Virus record (IMG/VR): IMGVR_UViG_3300021962_000210
Coordinates: 1 to 43,095 of that record
Reading direction: 5' to 3' (one strand)
DNA length: 43,095 bases
Source of the DNA: a virus
The stretch's first letter is position 1. Each line of letters starts with the position of its first letter. The notes beneath the pieces were generated by a model. That model ran no database searches, had not been told where the DNA came from, and saw nothing but the letters and a program-made list of their open reading frames with translations. Shown one piece after another: positions 9,601 to 20,017 of this stretch. A program made the translations under genes and the position numbers.

Positions 9601-12600
9601 ATTAGCAGTTAAAGTTTCTTCTTGCGTAAACTTAGTGAAAGATCCTTGTTTTGAAATCCTATCGAATTTAATTCCAAGATTCATCGATCGTACAACGCCT
9701 CGACCAATCGTTGCATAGGCCGTTGCCGTTAATGATAAATCAGTATTTCCGCCAACTAATTCTACTGTAGGAGATGTTATATAACCAGATCCTGATGTTA
9801 AAACAACTACACCAGAAACCTTTCCGTTTGCAATATAAGCTTTAGCAGTGGCACCTGATCCTCCGCCACCGGTGATTAAAACTTGTGGGGGATTAATGTA
9901 ACCCGATCCTGCATAATAAACATTAATTTCAGAAATTCCGTAGCTGTTATTATCTGCCCAGAATTTCCAAGGATAAGTCGAAGTTATTTCATTTGTCGAT
10001 TTAACTGGTAATACTTGCCCTTCCGATTTATTAAATGTCGGTGGCAAATCAAAATCTGAAATTATAGATCGTGTTTGATCTAGGCTATCATAACAACTTG
10101 TATACTCTCTTATTTTTGTTCTATATGGTTTTACTTCTTTTAGGTATTCTTCAAAGCTTTCTAAATTATCATTTTGATAATGTGTTTTTTGTACTAAATC
10201 GCCAACGCTGTGTAGAGCCTGTAAGAAGCTGGTCTTGAATGCCCAATCTACATATAGTTGTTCTGAGAAAACATAATGAATACTATTAAAGAAAATTTGA
10301 TTCCATTTATATTGCAAATCATCTATTAATATATCAGTTTTGATAGCTTCTATAATATTTCTCGTTTCAGCCAATGGTTGCTTATCGTACGCAGCGAAAT
10401 CGTAAGTGCCAACATTATCATAACCAACTTGATTAATTGAAGTATCATAAAGAGTACTAGAAATTTGTATTGTTCCGTTCTGTCTACCGATTAATTCATA
10501 TTTCTTGTTTAGTGTTGTAGCAGTAACATCGACTACCTGCAACACTGCCCATCCACCTGATCCGTATTCAGAAACTTTTACCAACGAATTATTTTCTAAT
10601 TCAGTTAACGTATCGTCTAAATATAGACCAAGAATTTCGTGGTCGATTCTTGTAGAAGAACTAAAACCAGTTTTCCACCAATCAACATAGGACCAATATT
10701 TGGTAGTATCATATCCCTGTGTTAGAGATCTATAATACTGGCTTGTTCGATCTTCATATTGATATACAGTCCAATAATTATTATAAGTTTCGTCGTTGGT
10801 GACTAGTACCGAGAACCCTCTAACAGTTAATGTTATAGAATCATACTTTTTACCTTTGTTGATAATAGTATACCCTGTAATTCTTCCAGAATTATCTATG
10901 GTTAACTCAACTTTAGCACCGACTCCAGTACCGGAAATTGTTACTGGTGGCGGAATTCTATAACCAAAACCAGAATCTAATATATCAAGTGATTCTAGTT
11001 TTCCGTCAATGATATTACCTCTCAGAGATGCCGTTCTAACTTTAGGGACTGTTAATTGTGTTAGGTCCAAATAAGTTTCAACAGTAATATCATATAGATT
11101 CAATAACGGATTTGGAATCTCATCAACTGACCCCAATCTTTCAAAGTTTAAATTATCTGCAAAAGGTTTAGTAGTTAAAATTTCATTAACATTATCTAAG
11201 AAAATTTTAAAAGCTGTGGATCTATCTATAAACATACTCTGTCTTGGTCTAAAAGATAGCCCATATTTCTGTTTTGCAGATAATGACGGATCTGGCACTT
11301 TGTTACCCATTGTGTCGTATCCAACTAAACTGTCAATCCATTTTCTTTCTAATGTTTCTGCTGGTATACTATCAGCAACACCTTCTGTTAATAACTGATA
11401 TTCATTATGAATTAAATTAATATTTTTATTTTCTTTATACCATTGTATGTTGAATAATATTTGATCTTTTGTAAGAACTTTATCAAAATTGAATGCAACA
11501 TACTCGTTGATTCCTATTACACCGATATAAGGAATTCCAGCCAATGACGGTGAATTAATAAATGCAGCCACAGATGCTGCACTAATAGATCTGTTCTTAA
11601 TGTCTGGAACAACAACAGTATTTTTTACCCAGTAATAATATAAAGTTTTATTAATTAAACCTGTGTTCGTATCATAAAACTCTTTAGAGTTGTATGTGGA
11701 ATCATCAGGATATAATGGCTGTCCGCTTATTCCAACAGCCAATCCTTCATTAGTGTCTGCAACCAACGACCATTCAGAAGGTAGTAATTCTGTTTCTATC
11801 CATTCATAAATGTCAACACTTGAACCTACAACCTGTTGATTCCAATGTCCTGTCCTGTAGGCAGTAGTTCCTTGCTCATAATTTAGCCATTTAGCAGTAT
11901 CGGAATTCCACCAAAGCATTCCTATCTGATCTCCGTACCAGGCTTGATTAGAATCAACTACTACTTGTTCTTCATTTCCTCTAGAATAGAATGCAGGATC
12001 ATAAGGATTTTTAAATCTAATCTCTTCTTCGACTATTCCTAAAAACTTTCCTTTATAGTGATCAACTATATCAATATCTGCAATCTTAACATTTTTAGAA
12101 GGATCGTAGACTGATAAACTCTTGATTAATGATATGTTGGATTGTAACTGTTGTTTGGCCAAATTCGTCCAGACAACTTTATCTTGTTGTTTTGTGTATA
12201 GCCTTATTTGTCCAGCAGTAGTTAAGACATTTGGCTCATCATTATATGTCGGTGAACCAACAAGAACAAAATTTTCTGTTGCAGAAATACTGTATCCAAA
12301 ACTTTCGTTTGGTACAAAGTCTGCATCAAGATCTTCTGCTAACAGATATTCAGTATCTTGTTTTTCAAAAACATAAACTCTTCCTGACGATCCCCTGGCC
12401 TGACTAAACGTAGTCGTTCCATTGTCAAAGACTGTGTTGTCCGAGAATCTTGTTTTTAATCTCGAAGTTGAATTTGCTGCACCAACAACTAAACGATTTC
12501 CACTTGGAGTAAGAATTAAGTTACTTCCGAACTTTTCAAATGCTTCTAAATCTAATCCGTTAATCTTGTTAGTTAATTTATAGTTCGGTGATGTTGCAGA

Positions 12601-15600
12601 ATTTTTAAGTACATAAACTAATCCGCTGTCTGTTAGATTAAAATCTCCGTATGGAGCAGAAACAACAATAATAGATCCGTTTATATTAGAAGATACTGCA
12701 TAACCAAGTCTGTCACCAGTGTTTAATGTTTCAACACCGATATCACTAATCGTTGAAATATTTGATATATCAACTGATTGATATAATTCTAAAATATCTC
12801 CGCTGTCTATTTTATAGATATAAACTTTACCTGTATTCGTTTTAGATGAATCTTCTGGTTCAAATCCCGGTGATCCGACTACCAAAGTCGAACCGTCTTG
12901 ACTATAAGCTACAGAATAACCGAATTGATCGTAAGGATCTACAGAAAATTCTTTAAACAAATCATCAGTTTTTAATCTCCAGATGTCACTAGTGCCATCA
13001 TTATAAAATTGATAAACATTACCGCTATAATTATTTGCGCCAGGTGCACCGACTGCTAGGTATGTAACATCTCCTAACTTTGTAGACGATAAACTAAATC
13101 CAAAACTTTCATACGCTGCCGGTCTTGGAGAAACATAAGTGTCTTTCTGGGTCCATTGATCATTTTCCCATTTATAAAAAGTGATGACACCTTGTTTAAT
13201 ATATCCCGGATCAATACCTCCGCTATCGGCTAATATGTAATCTGTCAATTGCCATTGGCTAGAATTTAAAGTTATAGAACTTCCGTCGCCGTTAATATTC
13301 TCAGTGGCTTTCCACAGTTTTCCATTATATACAACTACTTGACCGGTTAGGTAAGTAGCTGATGGACTGAACGTGCCTCTATAAGCAGAATTAACTCCGC
13401 CTGCATCATAAGAACTTACAATCAACCATTGTTCATCATTAGTAACATGAAGATTTGATCCGTACTTGTTAGTTAATTCCGATAAGAACTCGTTAGGTGG
13501 GATTAATATCTGCGAACTCTTTAGTCCGTCAGTATCTGGTTTATAAACAACAACAGCTGAATTTCCATATAAGGAAGCAATCGCTTGTTTTCTTTCTGGT
13601 ACATAGAATACACTAGTTCCTGCATAAAGAGGAGAAGTTGTACCAAATTCAAGCACTTTATTATAGGTGTAAACAGAACTTTGTTTTTGTAATACTTCCC
13701 AATTTCCTTCTTCGTCATCATCTATAAAAATAGTATCGCCGACTTTTAATCTTGCTATTGAATTATAATCAGTATCATTCGAAGTTGCAAAACGGCATTC
13801 AACAAATCTACCTATATCGATAGCTGAACTATCTTCTGGCAATATCGGTGTTGATGAAGTACCTGCAATTACAAAAGAGAATCTATCAACTGATTTTACT
13901 TTATAAAATCCAGTTAAGTTTGTAATACTGGTTAATCCTACGTATTCGTCTACAGACAGATCATGAGGAAAATTTAATACAACAGTAACGTCATTGGTTA
14001 TATCATCTTTAGTTACAGAATTTAGATCAAATGAAGTTCTTGTATATCTTAGAATACTCCATTGTATATCTTCTGTGTCAAATGTTACCCAAACATGATC
14101 TCCGTATTTGACTTCACTTATATTCAAGTCAGGTATATTATCTCTAGATGATATTGCCCATTGTACCTGATCTACTGCAACATACCCTGCGGTATGAGAA
14201 GGAAGTTCGTATTTTTTCTGAGGATTAACATCTGTACTAAACGGAACTAGTGATATTGAATAAGAATTATTATCAACTCTTATATACTGATCACTTACAT
14301 CCTGAGAAGGAACATTATTTGTTAACAGTATTGGTTGAGGATTTAATCTAAATTTTCCAGAATTAAGATAAAACTCAACTTCGTTAAATTGATCTACTCC
14401 GCCGAATGTTCCTAGTCTAAATGCCCATTCTTCTTTTAATTGAATACTATCAAGTTTTCCATTGCTTAACTTATCAAAGACCTTGGTAATAGAATTAGGA
14501 GTTCCTTTTTCTTTTATAAAGCCTTGATACAATTTAAACTGACTGATATCATTTTGTGTAAGATTATCAAGATAATCTCTCTTTTGATATCCAATTGCAT
14601 GTCTTGCTAGGTCTCGCTGGCTTGTGCCAACGCCTTCGGCATCAAGATCATAATAATCTTCAAATTGATTAATCTTATAATCAAAGTTTGCTACTAATCC
14701 TTTTTCAGGAGTATAATCTAACTTAGTCCACTTTGTTTCGTCGAAAGATACTGAACCTACTTGCTTTATTTGGCTGGTCCAATAAAACTCTCTATACTTG
14801 ACGATGTCTCCTAACTTATAGTCTGTATACTCTTGCCATTTCTTAATATTAACATTATCAAACAAGAATCCTGGGCTAGTATAATCTCCATCCCAATCAG
14901 TTGTTCTATAACCTATAACTTTCAATCTATCTTGTCTATATCCAGATGTCTTATCGTACAGAACATCGTTAAAGACTGTCCTGTCGTCAAAAATAACGAC
15001 GTGCTCTTTTAGCACTAAATTTAAAGTTATAAAATATATCCCGTCAGATGTGTCAACTACATCGACAGTCAGAGTCTGATAATCTCTAATAACATTTATA
15101 TTAGACACTGGTAGTAATGTACCGTCACTCTTTAAAACAGAATAATCGTAAAAACTATCTAATAAAGATTCGGATACACCTACTCCAAATTTAAATACAA
15201 ACTTTTTAGCATTAGGACTTAAACTTAATAAAGATCCCTCTGGCCAATTATGCTTGGTCCAGAACATAAATTCTTTAACGCTGGTAAACCAATCATTTAC
15301 TGTTGATAACTCGTAGTTGAATTCATCAAACTGTATGCCTATGCTCTTAAGATATTGTTCGTATCCAAATATAAAATCAATTACTTCTTGTACAGTGCCT
15401 AATACTGTCGAATATGGCAACACGCTAAGTTGTGAAAAATCAAATGTATTACGCTTTAATGCTTCTACAGCCCCTTCTTGTGGTAAAGAAGGAATTTGCT
15501 TATAATATTCAGATTCGAAACTTGCACCGGCAGTGTGACTCGATATAACTCTATAATACTGATTATTATATTTGACTATCTCACCCAAAGCATAATATTT

Positions 15601-18600
15601 GTTTTCAGTCCAAGTAACAAATGAGGAGGTGATTCCGCCAACGCTGATTAATGGATCGCTTTGATTTGATATGGCTTGGTAATAATTAAAATAAGGTCGA
15701 ACTTTGTCATATCCGTTTATCTTCCAACCTGCTGCGGTTTTTTCTATTAAAACTGCGCTATAAGATATGGAAGAGAACGGTGATCCTACATTAAAAATTA
15801 TCTTAAAGTTTTCCTTAGGAACAAATACACTCCTACTAGTTGACTTAGGATTTTTACTATCTAAGATGTATTGTTGCTGAGATTCATCTACAAACCCAGA
15901 AATTTTGTTTGATAGTTTTACATCAATGCTGTTAAATTTGTTTTTTATTTCTAGGTAATTCTGAGTTTTCGATTTTGAATAATCTATCAAATAATTTAAT
16001 AAGCCTGCTGTTTGATTAGAATCAATATCAGGATAGACTATATCTTCGATCTTAACAAATTCTTGAGTAGGTTGGTAGATCGGTTGGCCGATTATATTTT
16101 TAGATATTCTAAATGTATCTAACGATTTTGTAATAAAATCAAACGGTCTTAATAAACATAATGTTGATATTACTACAAAAGGATATTCGGAACTTTTTCT
16201 CCAGGCATTTTCTACAGGAGCAATATCGCCAAACTTGTACTCTCCTTTAGCAAGGACTAAACTAAATTCTTGGGCTAGATTGGATTCTAATGGAGATTGT
16301 AGATCTCCGTTTTCATTAACTGGAAGATGTTGTAACAGCGTAGGTCTCTTATATCTATCGTACTCGCCTGCTCTCGGACCTTGTCGTATAATACCGTCTT
16401 TTAAATCTTCCCATAATAATAAATTTCCGCTAGTATATGGGGCTGGTCCGTATTCCTCTTCCCACCATGTTGGTTTTTCACTAAACCCTAACATTTCCCA
16501 AGGACATACGTGAGGTCTATCAGTATCATAGAACCAATCATAGATACCTCTCCAATAACCTTTAAGATTAATTGTTTGGGTAGATTCTGTCATGTTAGAA
16601 TAATTGTATGTGAACGAATTACCGTTCTCAAAATAATCATTCTTAATATAATCAATGTTTGCTGCCGAAACCCATTTTAAGAAATAGGACGCCATTACAG
16701 AATTTGTCTCATCTTTGTTGAATAAAGAATTTCCGTAAAAACCTCCTAGGTTTTCGTCAATGTTAAAAACTGTTTCCTCATACGATGTTTTGATATTGTT
16801 GTAAATTCGTTTTTCTAATTCCAACAATAACTCATCTCTAAAATCATCATAAGCAATTGTTACACTACCATCGTGACCTTGAATTACTTTTGTAGGAGTA
16901 ACATAAGTGTCGTCTACATAAATTCTAGGAGTGAATTTTTTATATAAACCTAACTTAGTCGGTGTAGGCGGAATAAAATTAAATGCAGTAGTTGAATACT
17001 GACGGATTTCTATAATGTCGCCTTCATTTAAATCTATTGTAACATTTATAAATCCAAACGTAGAATCAAAAGTATATTCGCGATCTACTAACAATTGTAC
17101 ACCATTGTGATATACGTAAATGGCGTTTCTAGAAAGGGTCGAAAGATCAAATTTTTCTGTTAAGGCAAATACTTTTATCTGTCTTTCTACTGTATATTTG
17201 AATCCGAAATATGCTCCGCTACCTATCATGTCAGAATCGGCAAACGGAGAGTCAGCTGTTTTAACTTTGTTTAATTCTTTAAAAATTTGATCAACAAAAT
17301 CTACTGGATTTAGATCATAATTCAGTTTAACTGCAAGAGTTAAAAAATTATTTCTAAATTCAGAATATGATCTCCTAGCAAAATCTAAAGATTTAATAAT
17401 ATTTGTATTCTTATCACAGATCAATGTAATAGCGATCGGAGACAAACTAGCATGTTTGAGGAATCGTCGACCGTAATGTTGGTAATCTGATATATCTCTA
17501 AGATTAGAAGTTCCTGGAAAATTCCCACTAAACTCTTCGGTTATCTCTACCATCGATCTTAAATGATCTAACGCTTGCCCAAAGGTAAATGAAGTTAGAT
17601 CCTGATTTAATGGATTATTTTCTAATGTTGGAGGAATTTCATAATACCCTTGGTCAGGTACTGCATCAGTCCAAATTTTAATTGTAATAACTTCGCCGGC
17701 ACTAAATGTATCTTCAAAAGTAAAGTCTCTATTATTAAGACCAGATCTAACATATCGGCCATTGTAAATATTTCCGTTTCTATAAAAAACGATTTTTTCT
17801 CTAGTAACCTGTTCCCAGAAAATAGTGTTAAATCTAATAGTATTTGTGCTAATACTTAATACAATACTATCAATAACTGGTTGTAGATATAGCGTATCAG
17901 TTTCAATCCAGGTATTTGAATATGTTACATTAGTTGAATCAACATTGGTTCTTAAAAATCCGCTGCTGATTTTCTTTTCTACTATTGATGTTGTTTGGTA
18001 CTGGAACATATCACTGTCCCAAGTAGCATCAAATAATATATCACCTATGTTATCAATATTAAGATAACTCAGGCTAAATCCTAATTCAACGTCAGATACA
18101 CTTGATCCGACCTTATATGTTAATACTGTAGTTCCTTTGAACTTGCTTGACGGATAATAGGTTTCATTAGAAAAACTATAACCATCGCTGTCATATACAT
18201 CAAATAAAGGAGCTTGATTTACTGCTGTCTTTAGTTGGCTTAAAGTCCAGGTAGTACCATCAAAATGGTACATTCTTCCGCCGTTGTCTTGTCCAAACTT
18301 TACAAGAACACAATCGCCAGATACACTGACTGCGTCCTCTTCTTCAACTAGATGAATCTGTTTTCCTGTGATTCCGCTGTACTGAGTCTTTATAAAAGTT
18401 ACTCTATAGATTTTATTTTTTACTAAACTATCAGTATCAGCTGTGAATAAAACTCTGGCGCCTTCAAATAAATCAACGCCTTCAATGTTATAACCTGCAG
18501 AACCTTCTATAATACTAAATGCGTCAGATGTAAACACATCGATAAGGTCAATATCTTTCTTAGCGAAGCTACCGTGATTGAATAATTGAAGATCTGGTTT

Positions 18601-20016
18601 AAATTCTATAATTGGTCTTTTAGCCCTAGCCGACTCTGGTAAATCAAAAGTTGTGCCATTAAAAGTATGAGAGTATTCTAGAACACTCTTATGAAACCAT
18701 CTATTGTATCTACTCCAAGGATTACTATCTACACTAGATTTATTAATAGTAATATAATCTTTGTCTAGAGGATATGAAGTAGCATCATCAAAAGGAACAG
18801 TGTCAAATCCTTCGTTATCAAAAACTATTTCGCCAGTTGAAGCTATTAATGCTGGCGTCGATATTGTGTCAAATCTAATTAATCGAATTCCAACGCCGAC
18901 ACCTTCAACTAACCAAGTGCCTTTAGAATACTCTTCAGGAAATACTTGTCCAGAAAACTGGACTACTAATCCATTAGTAAATGTTACATTATTTGAACTC
19001 TTATAAGTTAACTTTTTTAATATTTCTTTTTCTACATCAAGTGTTGTGTTTTCATTAATATTCTTAACTAAGAATCTTCCTGTTCTTCCCGGTTCTTGAT
19101 CGCTAACATAAAAAAGAATATCAGGAGATCCGTAAGGAACTGTGAAAGTAATCTTTCCAACTTCGATTCCGTTGTTAGTTACACCGGCACTATAATAATT
19201 TCTTTTATCTAAAGTAGTTTGTTCCCAATCCTGACTGTTTGAGTCAATTGAGCTACCGTCACCGTTAATGTTAGTTTTTGCTCTCCATAACTTGCCAGCA
19301 AATTCTACAACATCTCCAACACGATAATACATGTTAGGATTAAACTCCCCAGACACATATTCTAAACCATTTGATGTTCTAATAGAAAATTTGTTTCTAG
19401 GAGAATTTACATCAAAGATATATGTCTGTCCTCTGTATAGTACAACATCAGGATTTGCTGTTAATCCGTCCGGATTAAAAACCCAAGCAGGTAAATCTCC
19501 AACTGTTTGTGCTCTAACTTTATATTCGGATGTTATATTCTGGGCTTGACCTTCTACTGTGACCACAGGAGGTCCATTGACTGCCCAATAGTATTCTCTA
19601 AAGTTTGAAAACTTATCCCAGTCAATCGGAGGATTCCAGGAATAGCTTTCTGTTTGTGTGATTAAATTATCTTTCTCGATAGAGTTACCAAAAAAGTTTA
19701 GTTGATTTTTAAAGTCTAGATAATCGTAAAATGTCGAAACATTATCGTCATCGTCAACAGTTACTATGCCTGGCTCTAATTGATATCTACTTCTAAGAGT
19801 ATTATCAGTATCTAGGTAAACATCAGTGCTATTATAGGTCTTACCGTATCTTCTGCCTACAAAACCAGATAATTTTTCTAACACTCCCGGTTGTACAAGA
19901 GGATCAAGTGTTCCTCCTAAAAACTTAGAGTTGTTACCTGTCTGAAAGATCTTTGGTAGGAGATCAACTGTCCTTCTGATCTTAATACCACTTTGTGTAA
20001 AAACTTTTTCGGTCAT
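6658..20016 (-). CDS. Giant 4452-aa baseplate/fibre structural protein, multidomain
   Basis: A single uninterrupted 13.4-kb frame directly after gp6, the place of gp7 in T4, but over four times the length of T4 gp7. Visible parts: a unique N-terminus (about 1-200); four carbohydrate-binding-like modules of the form Y..GD.V.Y..K.W.A near residues 250, 1480, 1745 and 2230; FG-GAP-like beta-propeller blades (FGYSVAYSQDGSTLVVGSPG type) at about 2150-2600; two GSGY/GFGY beta repeats near 3000 and 3350-3440; serial DG(S/N)T...V.VNG beta domains at about 3600-4150; and a C-terminal segment with ERIEYYTKTGNILGQLRRGVYG near 4260. It probably forms the baseplate rim or a fibre that binds host glycans. 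Virion location is inferred from its operon. The start ATG is one base after the gp6 stop. Confidence 0.8.
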   Translation of the reverse strand: MTEKVFTQSGIKIRRTVDLLPKIFQTGNNSKFLGGTLDPLVQPGVLEKLSGFVGRRYGKTYNSTDVYLDTDNTLRSRYQLEPGIVTVDDDDNVSTFYDYLDFKNQLNFFGNSIEKDNLITQTESYSWNPPIDWDKFSNFREYYWAVNGPPVVTVEGQAQNITSEYKVRAQTVGDLPAWVFNPDGLTANPDVVLYRGQTYIFDVNSPRNKFSIRTSNGLEYVSGEFNPNMYYRVGDVVEFAGKLWRAKTNINGDGSSIDSNSQDWEQTTLDKRNYYSAGVTNNGIEVGKITFTVPYGSPDILFYVSDQEPGRTGRFLVKNINENTTLDVEKEILKKLTYKSSNNVTFTNGLVVQFSGQVFPEEYSKGTWLVEGVGVGIRLIRFDTISTPALIASTGEIVFDNEGFDTVPFDDATSYPLDKDYITINKSSVDSNPWSRYNRWFHKSVLEYSHTFNGTTFDLPESARAKRPIIEFKPDLQLFNHGSFAKKDIDLIDVFTSDAFSIIEGSAGYNIEGVDLFEGARVLFTADTDSLVKNKIYRVTFIKTQYSGITGKQIHLVEEEDAVSVSGDCVLVKFGQDNGGRMYHFDGTTWTLSQLKTAVNQAPLFDVYDSDGYSFSNETYYPSSKFKGTTVLTYKVGSSVSDVELGFSLSYLNIDNIGDILFDATWDSDMFQYQTTSIVEKKISSGFLRTNVDSTNVTYSNTWIETDTLYLQPVIDSIVLSISTNTIRFNTIFWEQVTREKIVFYRNGNIYNGRYVRSGLNNRDFTFEDTFSAGEVITIKIWTDAVPDQGYYEIPPTLENNPLNQDLTSFTFGQALDHLRSMVEITEEFSGNFPGTSNLRDISDYQHYGRRFLKHASLSPIAITLICDKNTNIIKSLDFARRSYSEFRNNFLTLAVKLNYDLNPVDFVDQIFKELNKVKTADSPFADSDMIGSGAYFGFKYTVERQIKVFALTEKFDLSTLSRNAIYVYHNGVQLLVDREYTFDSTFGFINVTIDLNEGDIIEIRQYSTTAFNFIPPTPTKLGLYKKFTPRIYVDDTYVTPTKVIQGHDGSVTIAYDDFRDELLLELEKRIYNNIKTSYEETVFNIDENLGGFYGNSLFNKDETNSVMASYFLKWVSAANIDYIKNDYFENGNSFTYNYSNMTESTQTINLKGYWRGIYDWFYDTDRPHVCPWEMLGFSEKPTWWEEEYGPAPYTSGNLLLWEDLKDGIIRQGPRAGEYDRYKRPTLLQHLPVNENGDLQSPLESNLAQEFSLVLAKGEYKFGDIAPVENAWRKSSEYPFVVISTLCLLRPFDFITKSLDTFRISKNIIGQPIYQPTQEFVKIEDIVYPDIDSNQTAGLLNYLIDYSKSKTQNYLEIKNKFNSIDVKLSNKISGFVDESQQQYILDSKNPKSTSRSVFVPKENFKIIFNVGSPFSSISYSAVLIEKTAAGWKINGYDKVRPYFNYYQAISNQSDPLISVGGITSSFVTWTENKYYALGEIVKYNNQYYRVISSHTAGASFESEYYKQIPSLPQEGAVEALKRNTFDFSQLSVLPYSTVLGTVQEVIDFIFGYEQYLKSIGIQFDEFNYELSTVNDWFTSVKEFMFWTKHNWPEGSLLSLSPNAKKFVFKFGVGVSESLLDSFYDYSVLKSDGTLLPVSNINVIRDYQTLTVDVVDTSDGIYFITLNLVLKEHVVIFDDRTVFNDVLYDKTSGYRQDRLKVIGYRTTDWDGDYTSPGFLFDNVNIKKWQEYTDYKLGDIVKYREFYWTSQIKQVGSVSFDETKWTKLDYTPEKGLVANFDYKINQFEDYYDLDAEGVGTSQRDLARHAIGYQKRDYLDNLTQNDISQFKLYQGFIKEKGTPNSITKVFDKLSNGKLDSIQLKEEWAFRLGTFGGVDQFNEVEFYLNSGKFRLNPQPILLTNNVPSQDVSDQYIRVDNNSYSISLVPFSTDVNPQKKYELPSHTAGYVAVDQVQWAISSRDNIPDLNISEVKYGDHVWVTFDTEDIQWSILRYTRTSFDLNSVTKDDITNDVTVVLNFPHDLSVDEYVGLTSITNLTGFYKVKSVDRFSFVIAGTSSTPILPEDSSAIDIGRFVECRFATSNDTDYNSIARLKVGDTIFIDDDEEGNWEVLQKQSSVYTYNKVLEFGTTSPLYAGTSVFYVPERKQAIASLYGNSAVVVYKPDTDGLKSSQILIPPNEFLSELTNKYGSNLHVTNDEQWLIVSSYDAGGVNSAYRGTFSPSATYLTGQVVVYNGKLWKATENINGDGSSITLNSSQWQLTDYILADSGGIDPGYIKQGVITFYKWENDQWTQKDTYVSPRPAAYESFGFSLSSTKLGDVTYLAVGAPGANNYSGNVYQFYNDGTSDIWRLKTDDLFKEFSVDPYDQFGYSVAYSQDGSTLVVGSPGFEPEDSSKTNTGKVYIYKIDSGDILELYQSVDISNISTISDIGVETLNTGDRLGYAVSSNINGSIIVVSAPYGDFNLTDSGLVYVLKNSATSPNYKLTNKINGLDLEAFEKFGSNLILTPSGNRLVVGAANSTSRLKTRFSDNTVFDNGTTTFSQARGSSGRVYVFEKQDTEYLLAEDLDADFVPNESFGYSISATENFVLVGSPTYNDEPNVLTTAGQIRLYTKQQDKVVWTNLAKQQLQSNISLIKSLSVYDPSKNVKIADIDIVDHYKGKFLGIVEEEIRFKNPYDPAFYSRGNEEQVVVDSNQAWYGDQIGMLWWNSDTAKWLNYEQGTTAYRTGHWNQQVVGSSVDIYEWIETELLPSEWSLVADTNEGLAVGISGQPLYPDDSTYNSKEFYDTNTGLINKTLYYYWVKNTVVVPDIKNRSISAASVAAFINSPSLAGIPYIGVIGINEYVAFNFDKVLTKDQILFNIQWYKENKNINLIHNEYQLLTEGVADSIPAETLERKWIDSLVGYDTMGNKVPDPSLSAKQKYGLSFRPRQSMFIDRSTAFKIFLDNVNEILTTKPFADNLNFERLGSVDEIPNPLLNLYDITVETYLDLTQLTVPKVRTASLRGNIIDGKLESLDILDSGFGYRIPPPVTISGTGVGAKVELTIDNSGRITGYTIINKGKKYDSITLTVRGFSVLVTNDETYNNYWTVYQYEDRTSQYYRSLTQGYDTTKYWSYVDWWKTGFSSSTRIDHEILGLYLDDTLTELENNSLVKVSEYGSGGWAVLQVVDVTATTLNKKYELIGRQNGTIQISSTLYDTSINQVGYDNVGTYDFAAYDKQPLAETRNIIEAIKTDILIDDLQYKWNQIFFNSIHYVFSEQLYVDWAFKTSFLQALHSVGDLVQKTHYQNDNLESFEEYLKEVKPYRTKIREYTSCYDSLDQTRSIISDFDLPPTFNKSEGQVLPVKSTNEITSTYPWKFWADNNSYGISEINVYYAGSGYINPPQVLITGGGGSGATAKAYIANGKVSGVVVLTSGSGYITSPTVELVGGNTDLSLTATAYATIGRGVVRSMNLGIKFDRISKQGSFTKFTQEETLTANGRTAVFDLKYPPTRDRSKFTIYIDNNLILSNLYTVTLYTKEIDGNSVLKGRVKFSYVPVNGASIKISYEKNDSILDSVDRINKFYSPDAGMIGNNTEQLMTGIDFGGVIIQGSSFTATGGWDALPWFSDSWDSVSANSDYYVIADGSTTSVELPYVPAIGQAINVYIKRGDFSTLPDKTGKFTRIDDPYYDVYDGSTVQPNGKTSAPVTAVMNTFVGNGVTKSVNLPYNLHTQAGDILIFRSSDSDGTVVISDLNVLDTNLSGGTLANTNSLYTTATGKTVDEILVYGETFISPSQVPAPEENIPGQVLDSVSIKVFTSVNIGAPNVLSRVYFGNGINRKFEIGQSILEFNAVAVYLDKIKQVLTLDKYDTTSDAWVNLDVGTIEFLNPPSFGIPIEIVSFGPGGYGILDYVEFVGDGNTRFFVTNARYADTSKIVATVNGIESSAIFINSATVLNNTNNTAVEFPGAPNVGDQIKILVMGGLNNSLIDKTPIRINQQTIIYDGSTRTYSLDNFVSLEKASAAGNMIVEVNGLYIDSGDMLSVKYNGSNNSFVIGTDPAVASGSILLSQIKVYINNVLAEFIRQWLFDGQTNTLTVLSSELTINDEIIVEIVRDVKYTISNNNIVFDSSLSLNPNDQILVTWFSEYSTLSLVKDRFVGSKTSLPIRRQSISNSFIWIYKNGHRLTPEVDYSYNKLYSIAELRVETIDTDIITVLIFGNNVYKDPVAYELYKDMLNHNHFTNYSINSVELAKELKYYDTVIEVNDASSLPVPNVADRVPGTIFVNSERIEYYTKTGNILGQLRRGVYGSAIAESHEIGSKVVDVSIYQSLPYREYQAREDFVSDGSTLLIGPLSFTPAQGTRSSWYRNTIPSTYGPCDQLEVFIQGKRLVKDSYKQYSENNGLESPAADIDVEADFSVNGKTPYIRLTKAVPAGVRITVIKRTGQIFYDQGLTTASSGTTLLDNTTPVANFLRNKTTKLPE

Positions 20017-20017
20017 C

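Noticed and set aside
13521-13721. Minus-strand 66-codon frame inside the giant gene
   Set aside because: Overlaps the giant frame in another register with no start signal; the giant frame is uninterrupted and carries domain repeats through this region.
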